A stretch of DNA of 64,000 bases from Symsagittifera roscoffensis (taxonomy: Eukaryota > Xenacoelomorpha > Acoela > Convolutidae), in the NCBI RefSeq assembly GCF_963678635.1, contig NC_087065.1, positions 3,706,534-3,770,533 of the forward strand, in the 5' to 3' direction. Shown here one piece after another: positions 53,301 through 64,000 of the stretch (the stretch's first letter is position 1; each line of letters starts with the position of its first letter). The translations under genes and the position numbers were made by a program. Under the pieces are notes generated by a model. It was not told the origin of the DNA. It ran no database searches and worked only from the letters and a program-made list of their open reading frames with translations.

Positions 53301-54084
53301 GCTGTTTCAATTTTTCTCAAAAATATCTTGAAAAAATGAAGCTTCGAACCTTCCTCTAACAACAACAAAAAAACAGCTCAAAAGGATCCCGTCATTATTT
53401 ATCACTTAATTATTTTGCTTGAAAATTTAAATTTTGAATTTTTTTCACTTAAGTCTTACAAGCTTGCATGAAAGCCTAATTAACACCCGATTGCTTCCAT
53501 GACAACAATTTTTAAAAAAATTTCTCAGATAGTAGTTAACTCACATTATAAGAAGACAATAACTAATTTAAGATCCTCTACGGTCATATGTTTTTTCCTC
53601 TCCGGAAAAGTTATGCTTTTTGCGGTTTGATTTTGATTTAAATATACTCATAGAAAAAAATTTTCAAGAAAGCAAACTTTTGCAAACTAATTTTAAAATA
53701 TTCGTTTATTATTATAATTATTATCTAGAACTTAACCTTAAATTGATTGTAAAACAATTTGAAGTTGTTCGCTATTTTTTCATTGATTTTGTCAAAAAAA
53801 TTTACTAATTCCAATCTATCTAATTCATCGGTAGCAATTGATCTTAATTGCATTCTATCTAACATAGCTCAAGTAATTTGCTATAGTTTGTTCAGGCATC
53901 GCCCAAAATTTCCAAAATTAGTTTAAATTATTATAGAGTCCTCTAAAGCTATCGCGAGTTTTTTTTTGGGTTTCGCGAGGCAATTGCCGCTACCAAAAAC
54001 GGTTTTATGAGGTAGTAAACATTAAAAATGTAAAAATGGAGGTTGTAAACATTAAACAGCGGTTGAAAACTAAATCAGGACAAT
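50362..54084 (+). other. array spacer 1, non-coding
   Basis: It starts with several 'ttttggcatgatagtcaa' units (50366-50490, another at 51140). A 49-codon frame at 50598-50747 and a 61-codon frame at 51627-51812 survive in both array copies, but the first differs by four replacement and one silent change, so I see no coding constraint. A CAGATCTG palindrome cluster lies near 51355-51400. 'cggacgggcgggggagcatc' marks a GC-rich stretch at 52013. No recognised gene. Confidence 0.6.
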
Positions 54085-57000
54085 TGTTGAAGTCCAACCA
54101 TCTCAAGGTCAGACAAATTAGTTGAATCGAATGAGTTTGGAGGTCAAAACTGATAAAAAGAGTCAAAACTGAATAAACTCAGACATGTCAACCAATGATC
54201 ACAAACTTATTAATTATTCAGTAATTAATTACATAGTAGTTTTGTGATGCTTAATATGTCATGTCATTCATATTCTTTTTCTCAATTCTTTCTTCAACAA
54301 TCACCACCTTTTCTCAATCCTCAAATCAAACCTCAGATACTATCTGAGTCTCTAACCCCAGCCCTTATTCTTCGTTACTCTAATACTGATTACTAAATTT
54401 TGCAGTTTTTTTTTCTGTCAGAGGACTTGAAACTGGCGGTTTTCAGCAAAAATCTGAAGGTTTTCCTGCTGGGTTGACAAAATTTGTGGCGCTGATGCTT
54501 ACCAAATGCTTGTTCAGGACACTAATGGGCAATGATGATCTGCAAGAGGCTGAGCCTGCTCTCTCAGAGAGTCCGAATGATGATCCACAGGCAGCCTACG
54601 GTACCGGTGATACAATGTTGTGGCACCGACAACCGAAGACCTCAACCAGCAGGATTACTCATCACTAGTCGATGTGGACTTGCTAAAGTACTGCAAAGTG
54701 TGTACAGCTTCCAAGACACATGAAGCAACAGTGCCTAAGATGAGTGACTGGGCAACTGGTTTTCATTGACATTCGGAAGCCATTTGAAGTACCGAGTTTG
54801 CATGGTGCACGATATGCCTTGAGCTTCATCGGCGACTTCAGTCGACTGACTGTGGTCAAGTAACTGCTGAGGAAGAGGGATGCTCGTCAAAGTTCTAGTA
54901 GCTTGTGGCTGAGCATGAAGCACCAGCGTGCCTGGGAGCTCACAATTGTGGTGAAAGTTTGTCGAGTGAAATTATTTGATTTTGTAGAGAATCACAGGTG
55001 AAGCAAGAGTTCAATAGTCTCCAACAGATTGTTAAGTCGGAGTGTTACAACAGAGTGATCATCGAGATGACTCGATGCCTGCCAGGCGAAGCAAAGCTAC
55101 GACAGATGTTCTGGGTGCGAGCAATATCGAGAGCTGTTAGGGTTAGCAACTTTTGTCTAACATCCAGCAATGAGAAGCGCCTTTCACTGACGGCGGTGAA
55201 TCATGGGAAATCTGCCGGAGTGAGCTATTTGTGTGCGTTTTCTGCTGCCTGACATACTATCTGGATCGAGGCAACAGACGGAAACTGGATTCAAAGTGCA
55301 GGTAAAAAAATTTATCGGCTACGACGAGTAGAGCAAAGCATAGCGCTGATGGATCTAGAAACAAAACAATTACTGTTGACAAGAAGTGTGACATTCAAGG
55401 AGGACATCCTTCACAAAAACTACTTGGTTGACAAAGAACCATTACTTCCCCTGGAGCTATAAATAGAAGTATGATTTGTTATTCAGCAACCAAGCGCGCA
55501 GTAACTAGCGAAGCACAAGGAGCGCCGACTAAGGGTGATACTGGAGACTCAGTGGGGCCACTGAAGAGGATCAGATTGAGGAGAAAGCCGTGGATTCAAA
55601 CTCTACTGATCATCCAGTGCAGAACTCCGGTAGAACAAGGAATCGACTCATTTCGATAGAGACTGTTCTATACCCATGCTTCAGTGACTGGAATTCGAGA
55701 GCTAAGAAGCTACTCAGAAGCAGTGTTTGGACCCAAATAGGGGCAGTGACTTGCAGCTATGGCTTTGGAGGTGAAGTCTCTAGAAGCCATGGTATCGTAG
55801 AAACTTGTGATTTAGTGAACGGGTTCCAGAAAGTGGAAGGACTTGACTCCAATGTGATGTTTGCTCCGACCTGTTGACACGAAAAAAAAACAACTACTGT
55901 TGGCTCTGGGGGCGCAAGAATATTTGATGGATGTTTAGTCAGCCTTCCTCAACTCTCTTCTAACAGAGACAGTGTACATGGTTCAGCAATGGTGACAGGT
56001 AAGTGTGCCTGCTACAAAGAAGTCTCTATGGGCTGCAGCGGACAGAAAAAGACTGGTATCGGACGCTGAGCACTTTCCTACTTGATGAAGGGTTCACTAG
56101 AAGCAGCAACGACTTATGTTCGTTAACGATGAGGGTATTAAATGATGCAATGAGTTATTTGCTTGTTTGGGATGATGACATTAATTTTAGGTGCAGATGT
56201 CGAGACGAAAATGACAAGATGAAGAGCCGTTTCTCCGAACGTTTCAAGATGGATGACAGAGGCGCAATGTCCTGGTTCCAGGGAATGCAGGTCATGCAGT
56301 CATCTGGGACAGTAACAATGATTTAACCAGGCATCATCGATGACTGCTTGGAGCGTTTTGGTCTCCTGATTGGAAACCAGTGGGCACACCAGTGGACATC
56401 AGCGCACAATTTTCGAAGAAAGACAGTCCTGAAGTTGGGCTTGCAGAATCGGTGTCCATGGAGTCTGAGGACTATAAAGGCATTGTACATAGCTGAGCAA
56501 ACAAGGCGTGATATTCTAGCGACTGTGACGAAAATTTCCCGTTTCCTGGAGGTTCTGGATAAGATAGCCTTGGGTTGCTGCATAGAGAGTTCTTCGTACC
56601 TAAAAGATAAAAAATGATCTGGAGCTTTGCTACACTAAGGACGCTGGTGGTGTAAAAATCTATGGATTAGCAGATGCTGACAGGGCTGGAGATTTGGATG
56701 ATAGAAGGTCAACTACTGGCTACAATTTTCATTTGCAAAAGGTAGGGGCAGCAATTAGTTTGAGCACCAAGAAGACTCTAATTGCAGCCATATCTATCAA
56801 TGAGGCTGAGCACAAAGCAATGGCTGCAGCGATTCAAGATGCTCTAAATCTGCGATCACTTCTCGATGAGATGGACGTGATTAATGACGCACCAATCGTC
56901 ATCAAGGAGAACAATTAGAGCTGCAGCATCAAGATGCACAAAAAACCTGTGATGCAGAAGCGAACGAAGTACATCGATGTGAATTACCACAGTGATCGAG

Positions 57001-57461
57001 AACGAGTGGATGAAGACGCAGTTGAACTCTAGTATTGCCCCAGTGCAATCAAGGAAGCTGACTTGTTGACGAAAGGCCTGAGCAAGGCTAAGATGGAACA
57101 ACATCGTCGAACCATGTTGGGTTGCAGCCTGACATTGGAAACAACCAATTCAGCATGAGTGCGGGCGTTGAGTTCAAGCAATCTCAAGTTGAGACAGATA
57201 AATTGAAGCGAATCAGTTTGGAGGCATGAAACTGATTGAAAAAGTGAAAACTTATTAAACTCGGACATGTCAACTAATGATCCAACTAGTTAACTAGTCT
57301 GTAATTACTTACTTGGTAGTTTTGGGATGCTTAGTTTTTCATGTCATTTTTTTCACTTCTCATTTCATTCTTCAACAATAACCATGTGTTCTCCATCCTC
57401 ATTTCAAACCTCAGATTCTATCTAACTCTCTAACCCCAGCCCTCAATCTCAGTTGCTGTCA
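54085..57461 (+). mobile_element. Ty1/copia element, decayed (copy 2)
   Basis: The 5' LTR is about 54085-54385 and the 3' LTR about 57166-57461, roughly 300 bp each and clearly diverged. In broken frames the interior shows an integrase core (FEVPSLHGARYALSFIGDFS), its C-terminal part (EMTRCLPGEAKLRQMFW), RT with SLYGLQ and the WDDD position, RNase H (DDRRSTTGYNFHLQK, INEAEHKAMAAA) and the pol end with ADLLTKGL. Domain order integrase-RT-RNase H identifies Ty1/copia. About 98 bp at the start of RT is missing relative to copy 3. The element is inactive. Confidence 0.85.
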
Positions 57462-57643
57462 GAAAAATCAATTTCCGCTTGTACAACAAAGTTAATTACA
57501 TCAATTTCAGAGAGCAATTTTTATGATACTGTAGTTTTGCCAAGCACTTAATTTCTAATTTTCATTGAAATTTTTCATATATTTGTTTCATGCTAATCAA
57601 CGGAAAAAAACATGCGGTAGAATTAAACTCTTTTTTTTACTAA

Positions 57644-58090
57644 GGACAGTAACAATGAATCAACCATGTTACATCGACGACTGGTTGGATCGTTTTGGCC
57701 TAGCTGATTGGAAACCAGTGGCCACATCAGCGGACATCAGCGCACAATTTTCGAAGAAGGACCGTCCTGAAGTTGGGTAAACAGAATCAGTGACCATGAA
57801 GCCTGATGACTGTAAAGGCATTGTAGACTCAGTTTTGCTCATAGCTAAGCAAATAAGGCCTGATATCCAAGCTACTGTGACGCAAATTTCCCGTTTCCTG
57901 GAGAACCCGGGAAGGGTGCACTGGGTGGCTGCATAGAGAGTTTCACGTGCCTAAAGGGAAGAAATGATCTGGAGCTGTGCTACACTGAGGACGCTGGTAG
58001 TGTAAAACTCTATGGATCAGCAGATGCTGACAGGGCTGGAGATTTGGATGATAGAAGGTCAACTACTGGCTGACGAAGACACAGTTGAAC
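57644..58090 (+). pseudogene. copia pol 3' fragment, second array copy
   Basis: Counterpart of 49912-50361 with the same internal deletion and junction. It reads NQPCYIDDWLDRFGL and on through the ISRFLENPG region. Confidence 0.75.
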
Positions 58091-61000
58091 TTAAAATTCT
58101 GGCATGAAAGTCAAGAGAAAATATTTTGGCTTGATAGTAAAAAAATATAATTAGTCGAGAGAAAATATTTTGGCATGATAGTCAAGAGAAAATTTTTTGG
58201 CATGATAGTCAAAAATGAAAATTTTTATCATAAAAAAAACATAAAATTTTTGCCTAGAAGCTATTAAATAACTTGCTCAATTTGGTTCAAATTGGGCTTT
58301 TTATTTGTCGAAGTGCACCACAATCGCGCAAAAGATCAAATAAAGTTTTGATAAAAATGGGTTCTATTGTAAAGGATTTGAGTCTTAACCATGCTCAAAA
58401 TTTATTGGTAACGCACACACAAAACGTTAACGCTGCTTGGTCAACCATAATGCAAATGACAGATATCAAAATACTTCCCGTGATAGCTGAAAAATTTTGT
58501 GTGTAGCATTGAGCATAGAGTAACTTCGTCATTGTCGACTGTCGGACAATGACACTGCAGCGAGATTATTGCCTACGATATACAGTGCTTAAATTGTCCG
58601 GACAAAACGAACAAAACTTGAATTTTCAAGCGCGTTTTTCTCAAATTTGGTTGAAATTTGACAAAAATTAAGACAACAAAAGTTGCTTAGAATTTCGCTA
58701 GAATTAATATGGCGCTTTTTTTTTTCTCCAAAACTCTCAGCCTAAATTTTCTCCAAAAATGGAATTTTTTGGCTTTTTTTAAATAATCAAGAATTACGCT
58801 GAATTTGCATGGTTAATTGATGTAAAAACTATATCACAAGAAGCCTCTTAGCCATACCAATAAAGTTTTAGAATGGTCAAACCTCCAAAAACCTGTATAA
58901 GAGAACATATTTTGGCATCATAGTCAAAAAATAAAATTTTTATTATGAAAACTTAAAGTTTTTGCCTAGAAGCTATCAAAAACAAAAAATACCAACACTT
59001 GTGTCAGAAAATTGCTCTTTCAAATCTAAAATAACCAACAAAAACTTAATTTCAGGTCTGATTTTAGATTTGAAACAACCAATCCTTGAAGTATCCAAGT
59101 GTTATTTAAACATTTTTAAACCAATTTCAGATCTGAAATTTAGATCTGAAAAATGTTATTTCAGATCTGTTTTTAGAAAACTCACAGAGTACCTGTACAT
59201 CTGAAATGAGTGAAAACATATTCCCACTACTTATTGGAGTGAAATAATCATATTATTGCCAAACTCACAAGAAAAATAAATGTCAACGTTGAGGAGGTCG
59301 AATTTGGTAACGGGAGAGCAAATGTGATGGCGATGACGATTGAGAATATTGACGTGGTATTTTACCCAAAACCTATTGTGAAAATGCTCGACGAGTATTG
59401 TACTCAAAATATATTTTGAAACTAGGAAAACTTTTATCGACATTGGGAGCGTTGAGCGAAAACTTTGTCGGAAATGACGTGGGAACTATACATGAAAAAA
59501 ATGAGATGGTATCAAAAAATAGTGACGGCGGCCAATGTGATGTGAGTGACAAAGTATTTCCTCTGTCATTACTTCAGTTGTAGTACCAACTGTACCAATT
59601 CGAAGAAGCAATTTCGATTACTGATGAAAATTTTGACAGGGTGAAGTTGTCAAGAAACCTTATGAAACCATCAATCTTGAAGCAACACTAAGAATTTTTA
59701 TCTTGGCAGAAAATCAAACATCAAAAAATTTATTCGTGGGACTTTAAAATCGAGTCCACAGTCAAATATATTTGAATTAAGAAACGGACGGGCGGGGGAG
59801 CATCACCCATCTGTTATTGAGGTGTCAGAGGGGGAGGTCACTGTGGCCAAAGAGGTTGTTTAGAGGTGGGTCATTAAGCCACTCCTAACCAATCACTTAT
59901 AAAATACCGTTTCAGTTTCAACATAGACTGCGTCTTGTAATCTACTGGAGTTTATTGGTTAGTAAAATTTTCACCTCGAAAACGACTCAATAGGTCAGTC
60001 GACCGTTGATTATAGAAGGGAAGGCAGTAAATATCTTTAAGAGCTAGGGAAGTTAGTTTATAGGCAACTCATTAACCAGAGAAGGTAAAAATTACACACA
60101 CACACGAATGTCAAGGCACACAAACTATTTGAACGACTCAAATTGCACAAACCAACACAGAAATTTGATTCAAAAGATTGGATACTGTTCAGAGTGATTT
60201 CATGAACTTGCTTTTTTGAATACTCTACGTTTCAGCAACGAAAACTCAGTAGGTTATAATCCGTATTCTGCAGTTTGCAAGGCTGAGGATGTTTGAACTT
60301 GGATAGTATGTTGGATGTTGAAGAAAAAAGCTATCAGGCTCCTGGAGGATTCTAGGGAAGGACCAGTGACAAAGAAAGGGGAGTAATCGACAAGGCAGTC
60401 CTCTAAATAACATTAAAAAAGGAGTGAGACCCATCAATCGTTCAATTAAAGTGAAATTTAATTTTAGCGGTTACACTAAGTAAACGATGCAGTGATTTAA
60501 AAATTTTTTGAAATTTGTTTTTTGGTTTCTTTTTCAAAATTTGAGCAGCTTTAAGCATAGTTTCAGCATATATTCAGCTGTGATTTGAATAAATGAAACA
60601 CCAGATAAACCAACATCTTGCCATCACGGTAATTTACTGCAGAATTACGATCACTTAGATTAAAAAATTTCAGAAGCTGTCTGCATAAAAAAGATTAATT
60701 TTTTCACAATTACCTTTGTATCCAACTAAAATCGCCCTATATCTAATCCCGATCTTAACGCGACACAAAATTTATAACCTCTCTTAATACAAAGCATCAA
60801 CTAAATTTAAACTATATTCTGTCTGAGTAATTGGGGTGTATGTTTTTGCTCTTCAGCTTCAAATCGATGAGACATTAACAATCCAATTTTTCAGCAGAGT
60901 CTGATTACCTGCCAGTTTTTTGCTATTTTTCTGATGAGAACCTCAAAAATTTGTCCAGTGTGTTATATATACCAAAAAAATTGAAAATCAATTTGAGCCA

Positions 61001-61854
61001 GGAAGGCCCTTTAAAAACACTTTTTTTTCAAGTTATCAAAATCAAGTTTTTCAAGTTATGTTGATTCACATGCTGTTTCAATTTTTCTCAAAAATATCTT
61101 GAAAAAATGAAGCTTTGAACCTTCCTTTAACATAAACAAGAAAACAGCTCAAAAGGATCCCGTCATTATTTATCACTTAATTATTTTGCTTGAAAATTTA
61201 AATTTTGAATTTTTTTCACTTAAGCCTTACAAGCTTGCATGAAAGCCTAATTAACACCCGATTGCTTCCATGACAACAATTTAAAAAAAAACTCTCACAT
61301 AGTAATTAACTCGCATTATAAAAAGACAATAACTAATTTAAGATCCTCTATGGTCATATGTTTTTTCCTTTCCGGAAAAGTTATGCTTTTTGCGGTTTGA
61401 TTTTGATTTAAATATACTCATAGAAAAAAGTTTCAAGAAAGCAAATTTTTGCAAACTAATTTTAAAATATTCGTTTATTATTATAATTATTATCTAGAAC
61501 TTAAGCTTAAATTGATTGTAAAAGTTGTTCGCTATTTTTTCAATGATTTTGTCAAAAAAATTTACTAATTCCAATCTATCTAATTTATCGGTAGCAATTG
61601 ATCTTAATTGCAATCTATCTAACATAGCTCAAGTAATTTGCTATAGTTTGTTCAGGCATCGCCCAAAGTTTCCAAAATTAGTTTAAATTATTATAGAGTC
61701 CTCTAAAGCTATCGCGAGTTTTTTTTTGGGTTTCGCGAGGCAATTGCCGCTTCCAAAAACGGTTTTATGAGGTAGTAAACATTAAAAATGTAAAAATGGA
61801 GGTTGTAAACATTAAACAGCGGTTGAAAACTAAATCAGGACAATTGCTGAAGTC
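58091..61854 (+). other. array spacer 2, non-coding
   Basis: Counterpart of 50362-54084 with the same repeats and short frames (58357-58506 and 59398-59583). It differs by scattered substitutions and short indels only. No recognised gene. Confidence 0.6.
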
Positions 61855-64000
61855 CAACCATCTCAAGGTCAGACAAATTAGTTGAATCGAATGAGTTTGG
61901 AGGTCAAAACTGATTAAAAGAGTCAAAACTGAATAAACTCAAACATGTCAACCAATGATCACAAACTAATTAATTATTCAGTAATTAATTACATAGTAGT
62001 TTTTTGATGCTTAATATGTCATGTCATTCATATTCTTTTTCTCAATTCTTTCTTCAACAATCACTACCTCTTCTCAATCCTCAAATCAAACCTCAGACAC
62101 TATCTGAGTCTCTAACCCCAGCCCTTATTCTTCGTTACTCTAATACTGATTACTAAATTTTGCAGTTTTTTTTTCTGTCAGAGAACTTGAAACTGGCGAT
62201 TTTCAGCAAAAATCTGAAGGTTTTCCTGCTGGGTTGACAAAGTTTGTGGCGCTGATGCTTACCAAATGCTTGTTCAGGACACTAATGGGCAATGATGATC
62301 TGCCAGAGGCTGAGTCTGCTCTCTCAGAGAGTCCGAATGATGATCCACAGGCAGCCTACGGTACCGGTGATACAATGTTGTGGCACCGACAACCGAAGAC
62401 CTCAACCAGCAGGATTACTCATCACTAGTCAATGTGGACTTGCTAAAGTACTGCAAAGTGTGTACCGCTTCCAAGACACATGAAGCAACAGTGCCTAAGA
62501 AGAGTGACTGGGCAACTGGTTTTCATTGACATTCGGAAGCCATTTGAAGTACCGAGTTTGCATGGTGCACGATATGCCTTGAGCTTCATCGGCGACTTCA
62601 GTCGACTGACTGTGGTCAAGTAACTGCTGAGGAAGAGGGATGCTCGTCAAAGTTCTAGTAGCTTGTGGCTGAGCATGAAGCACCAGCGTGCCTGCGAGCT
62701 CACAATTGTGGTGAAAGTTTGTCGAGTGAAATTATTTGATTTTGTAGAGAATCACAGGTGAAGCAAGAGTTCAATAGTCTCCAACAGATTGTTAAGTCGG
62801 AGTGCTACAACAGAGTGATCATCGAGATGACTCGATGCCTGCCAGGCGAAGCAAAGCTACGACAGATGTTCTGGGTGCGAGCAATATCGAGAGCTGTTAG
62901 GGTTAGCAACTTTTGTCTTACATCCAGCAATGAGAAGCGCCTTTCACTGACGGCGATGAATCATGGGAAATCTGCCTGAGTGAGCTATTTGTGTGCGTTT
63001 TCTGCTGCCTGACATACTATCTGGATCGAGGCAACAGACGGAAACTGGATCCAAAGTGCAGGTAAAAAAATTTATCGGCTACGACGAGTAGAGCAAAGCA
63101 TAGCGCTGATGGATCTAGAAACAAAACAATTACTGTTGACAAGAAGTGTGACATTCAAGGAGGACATCCTTCACAAAAACTACTTGGTTGACAAAGAACC
63201 ATTACTTCCCCTGGAGCTATAAATAGAAGTATGATTTGTTATTCAGCAACCAAGCGCGTAGCAACTAGCAAAGCACAAGGAGCGCCGACTAAGGGTGATA
63301 CTGGAGACTCAGTGGGGCCACTGAAGAGGATCAGATTGAGGAGAAAGCCGTGAATTCAAACTCTAATGATCATCCAGTGCAGAACTCCGGTAGAACAAGG
63401 AATCGACTCATTTCGATAGAGACTGTTCTATACCCATGCTTCAGTGACTGGAATTCGAGAGCTAAGAAGCTACTCAGAAGCAGTGTTTGGACCCAAATAG
63501 GGGCAGTGACTTGCAGCTATGGCTTTGGAGGTGAAGTCTCTAGAAGCCGTGGTATCATAGAAACTTGTTGATAGACCACGATCTCGAAACGTTATTTCTG
63601 GACGATGGGTTCTAGCTAAAAATAAATAAAGATGTGATTGGGCAAGTGGAGCGGTCCAAAGCCCGAGATTTAGTGAACGGGTTCCAGAAAGTGGAGGGAC
63701 TTGACTCCAATGTGATGTTTGCTCCGACCTGTTGACACGAAAAAAAAAACAACTACTGTTGGCTCTGGGGGCGCAAGAATATTTGATGGCTGTTTAGTCA
63801 GCCTTCCTCAACTCTCTTCCAACAGAGACAGTGTACATGGTTCAGCAATGGTGACAGGTAAGTGTGCCTGCTACAAAGAAGTCTCTATGGGCTGCAGCGG
63901 ACAGAAAAAGACTGGTATCGGACGCTGAGCACTTTCCTACTTGATGAAGGGTTCACTAGAAGCAGCAACGACTTATGTTCGTTAACGATGAGGGTATTAA
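61855..64000 (+). mobile_element. Ty1/copia element, decayed (copy 3, cut by window end)
   Basis: The 5' LTR begins near 61855. The interior parallels copy 2 through integrase to RT. It keeps an extra 98 bp at 63569-63666 that encodes the start of RT in the pattern SGRWVL...KAR, so here copy 3 is the more complete and copy 2 carries a deletion. The frame is already broken by stops. Confidence 0.85.

Larger units (their letters stand above)
49439..64000 (+). repeat. tandem array, unit about 7.8 kb, just under two units
   Basis: From the 3' LTR at 49439 onward the sequence recurs from 57166 to the window end at offsets of 7.73-7.86 kb, with a few percent divergence and small indels. The unit contains a 3' LTR, a pol fragment, a 3.7-kb spacer, and the 5' LTR and body of the next copia element. 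It continues past the right edge. It may be a true tandem duplication or two haplotypes joined by the assembler. Confidence 0.88.

Overview
The window is nuclear DNA of an invertebrate animal. It is AT-rich and repeat-dense, with small intron-bearing genes, papain-family proteases, a MACPF protein, BEL/Pao and Ty1/copia retrotransposons and many short inverted-repeat elements. No taxon marker is present. The best clue is two introns in the first protease gene whose donors are GA and GG instead of GT. G*-AG introns at noticeable frequency are known from appendicularian tunicates, so a larvacean with an expanded repeat-rich genome is my leading but weak guess (about 0.35).

Layout. 2625-5875: cathepsin L-like protease gene A, five exons, with a hAT-type MITE in intron 1 and a long hairpin in intron 4. 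5876-10623: gene-free, with a complete 433-bp hAT MITE bounded by an 8-bp target duplication, other inverted-repeat elements and a 26-unit 11-bp minisatellite. 10624-20369: a full-length BEL/Pao retrotransposon on the minus strand, with about 98% identical LTRs and a 5-bp target duplication. Its polyprotein is broken by single-base shifts and four in-frame UAR stops, and it carries an extra ORF upstream of gag and a tRNA-like segment inside each LTR. 20457-21880: a 1.4-kb CATA microsatellite. 23322-25312: cathepsin L-like gene B, three exons, a paralogue of gene A. 26413-27312: a single-exon secreted or membrane protein of unknown family. 28560-30960: a non-coding block of distinct composition. 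32870-39647: a multi-exon gene for a membrane-anchored MACPF protein with three C-terminal Cys-rich repeats. 41097-42233: a foldback element with perfect 38-bp ends. 42234-48100: dispersed non-coding repeats. 48119-64000: a tandem array with a period of about 7.8 kb built on decayed Ty1/copia elements.

The two proteases are diverged tandem paralogues that share their first two intron positions, and the BEL element sits between them. Both are predicted secreted or lysosomal cysteine proteases. The MACPF protein is probably a membrane-perforation or defence protein. Nothing in the sequence links these genes into one pathway. Several frame breaks are single-base length changes in short homopolymers, so assembly indels must be excluded before calling decay.
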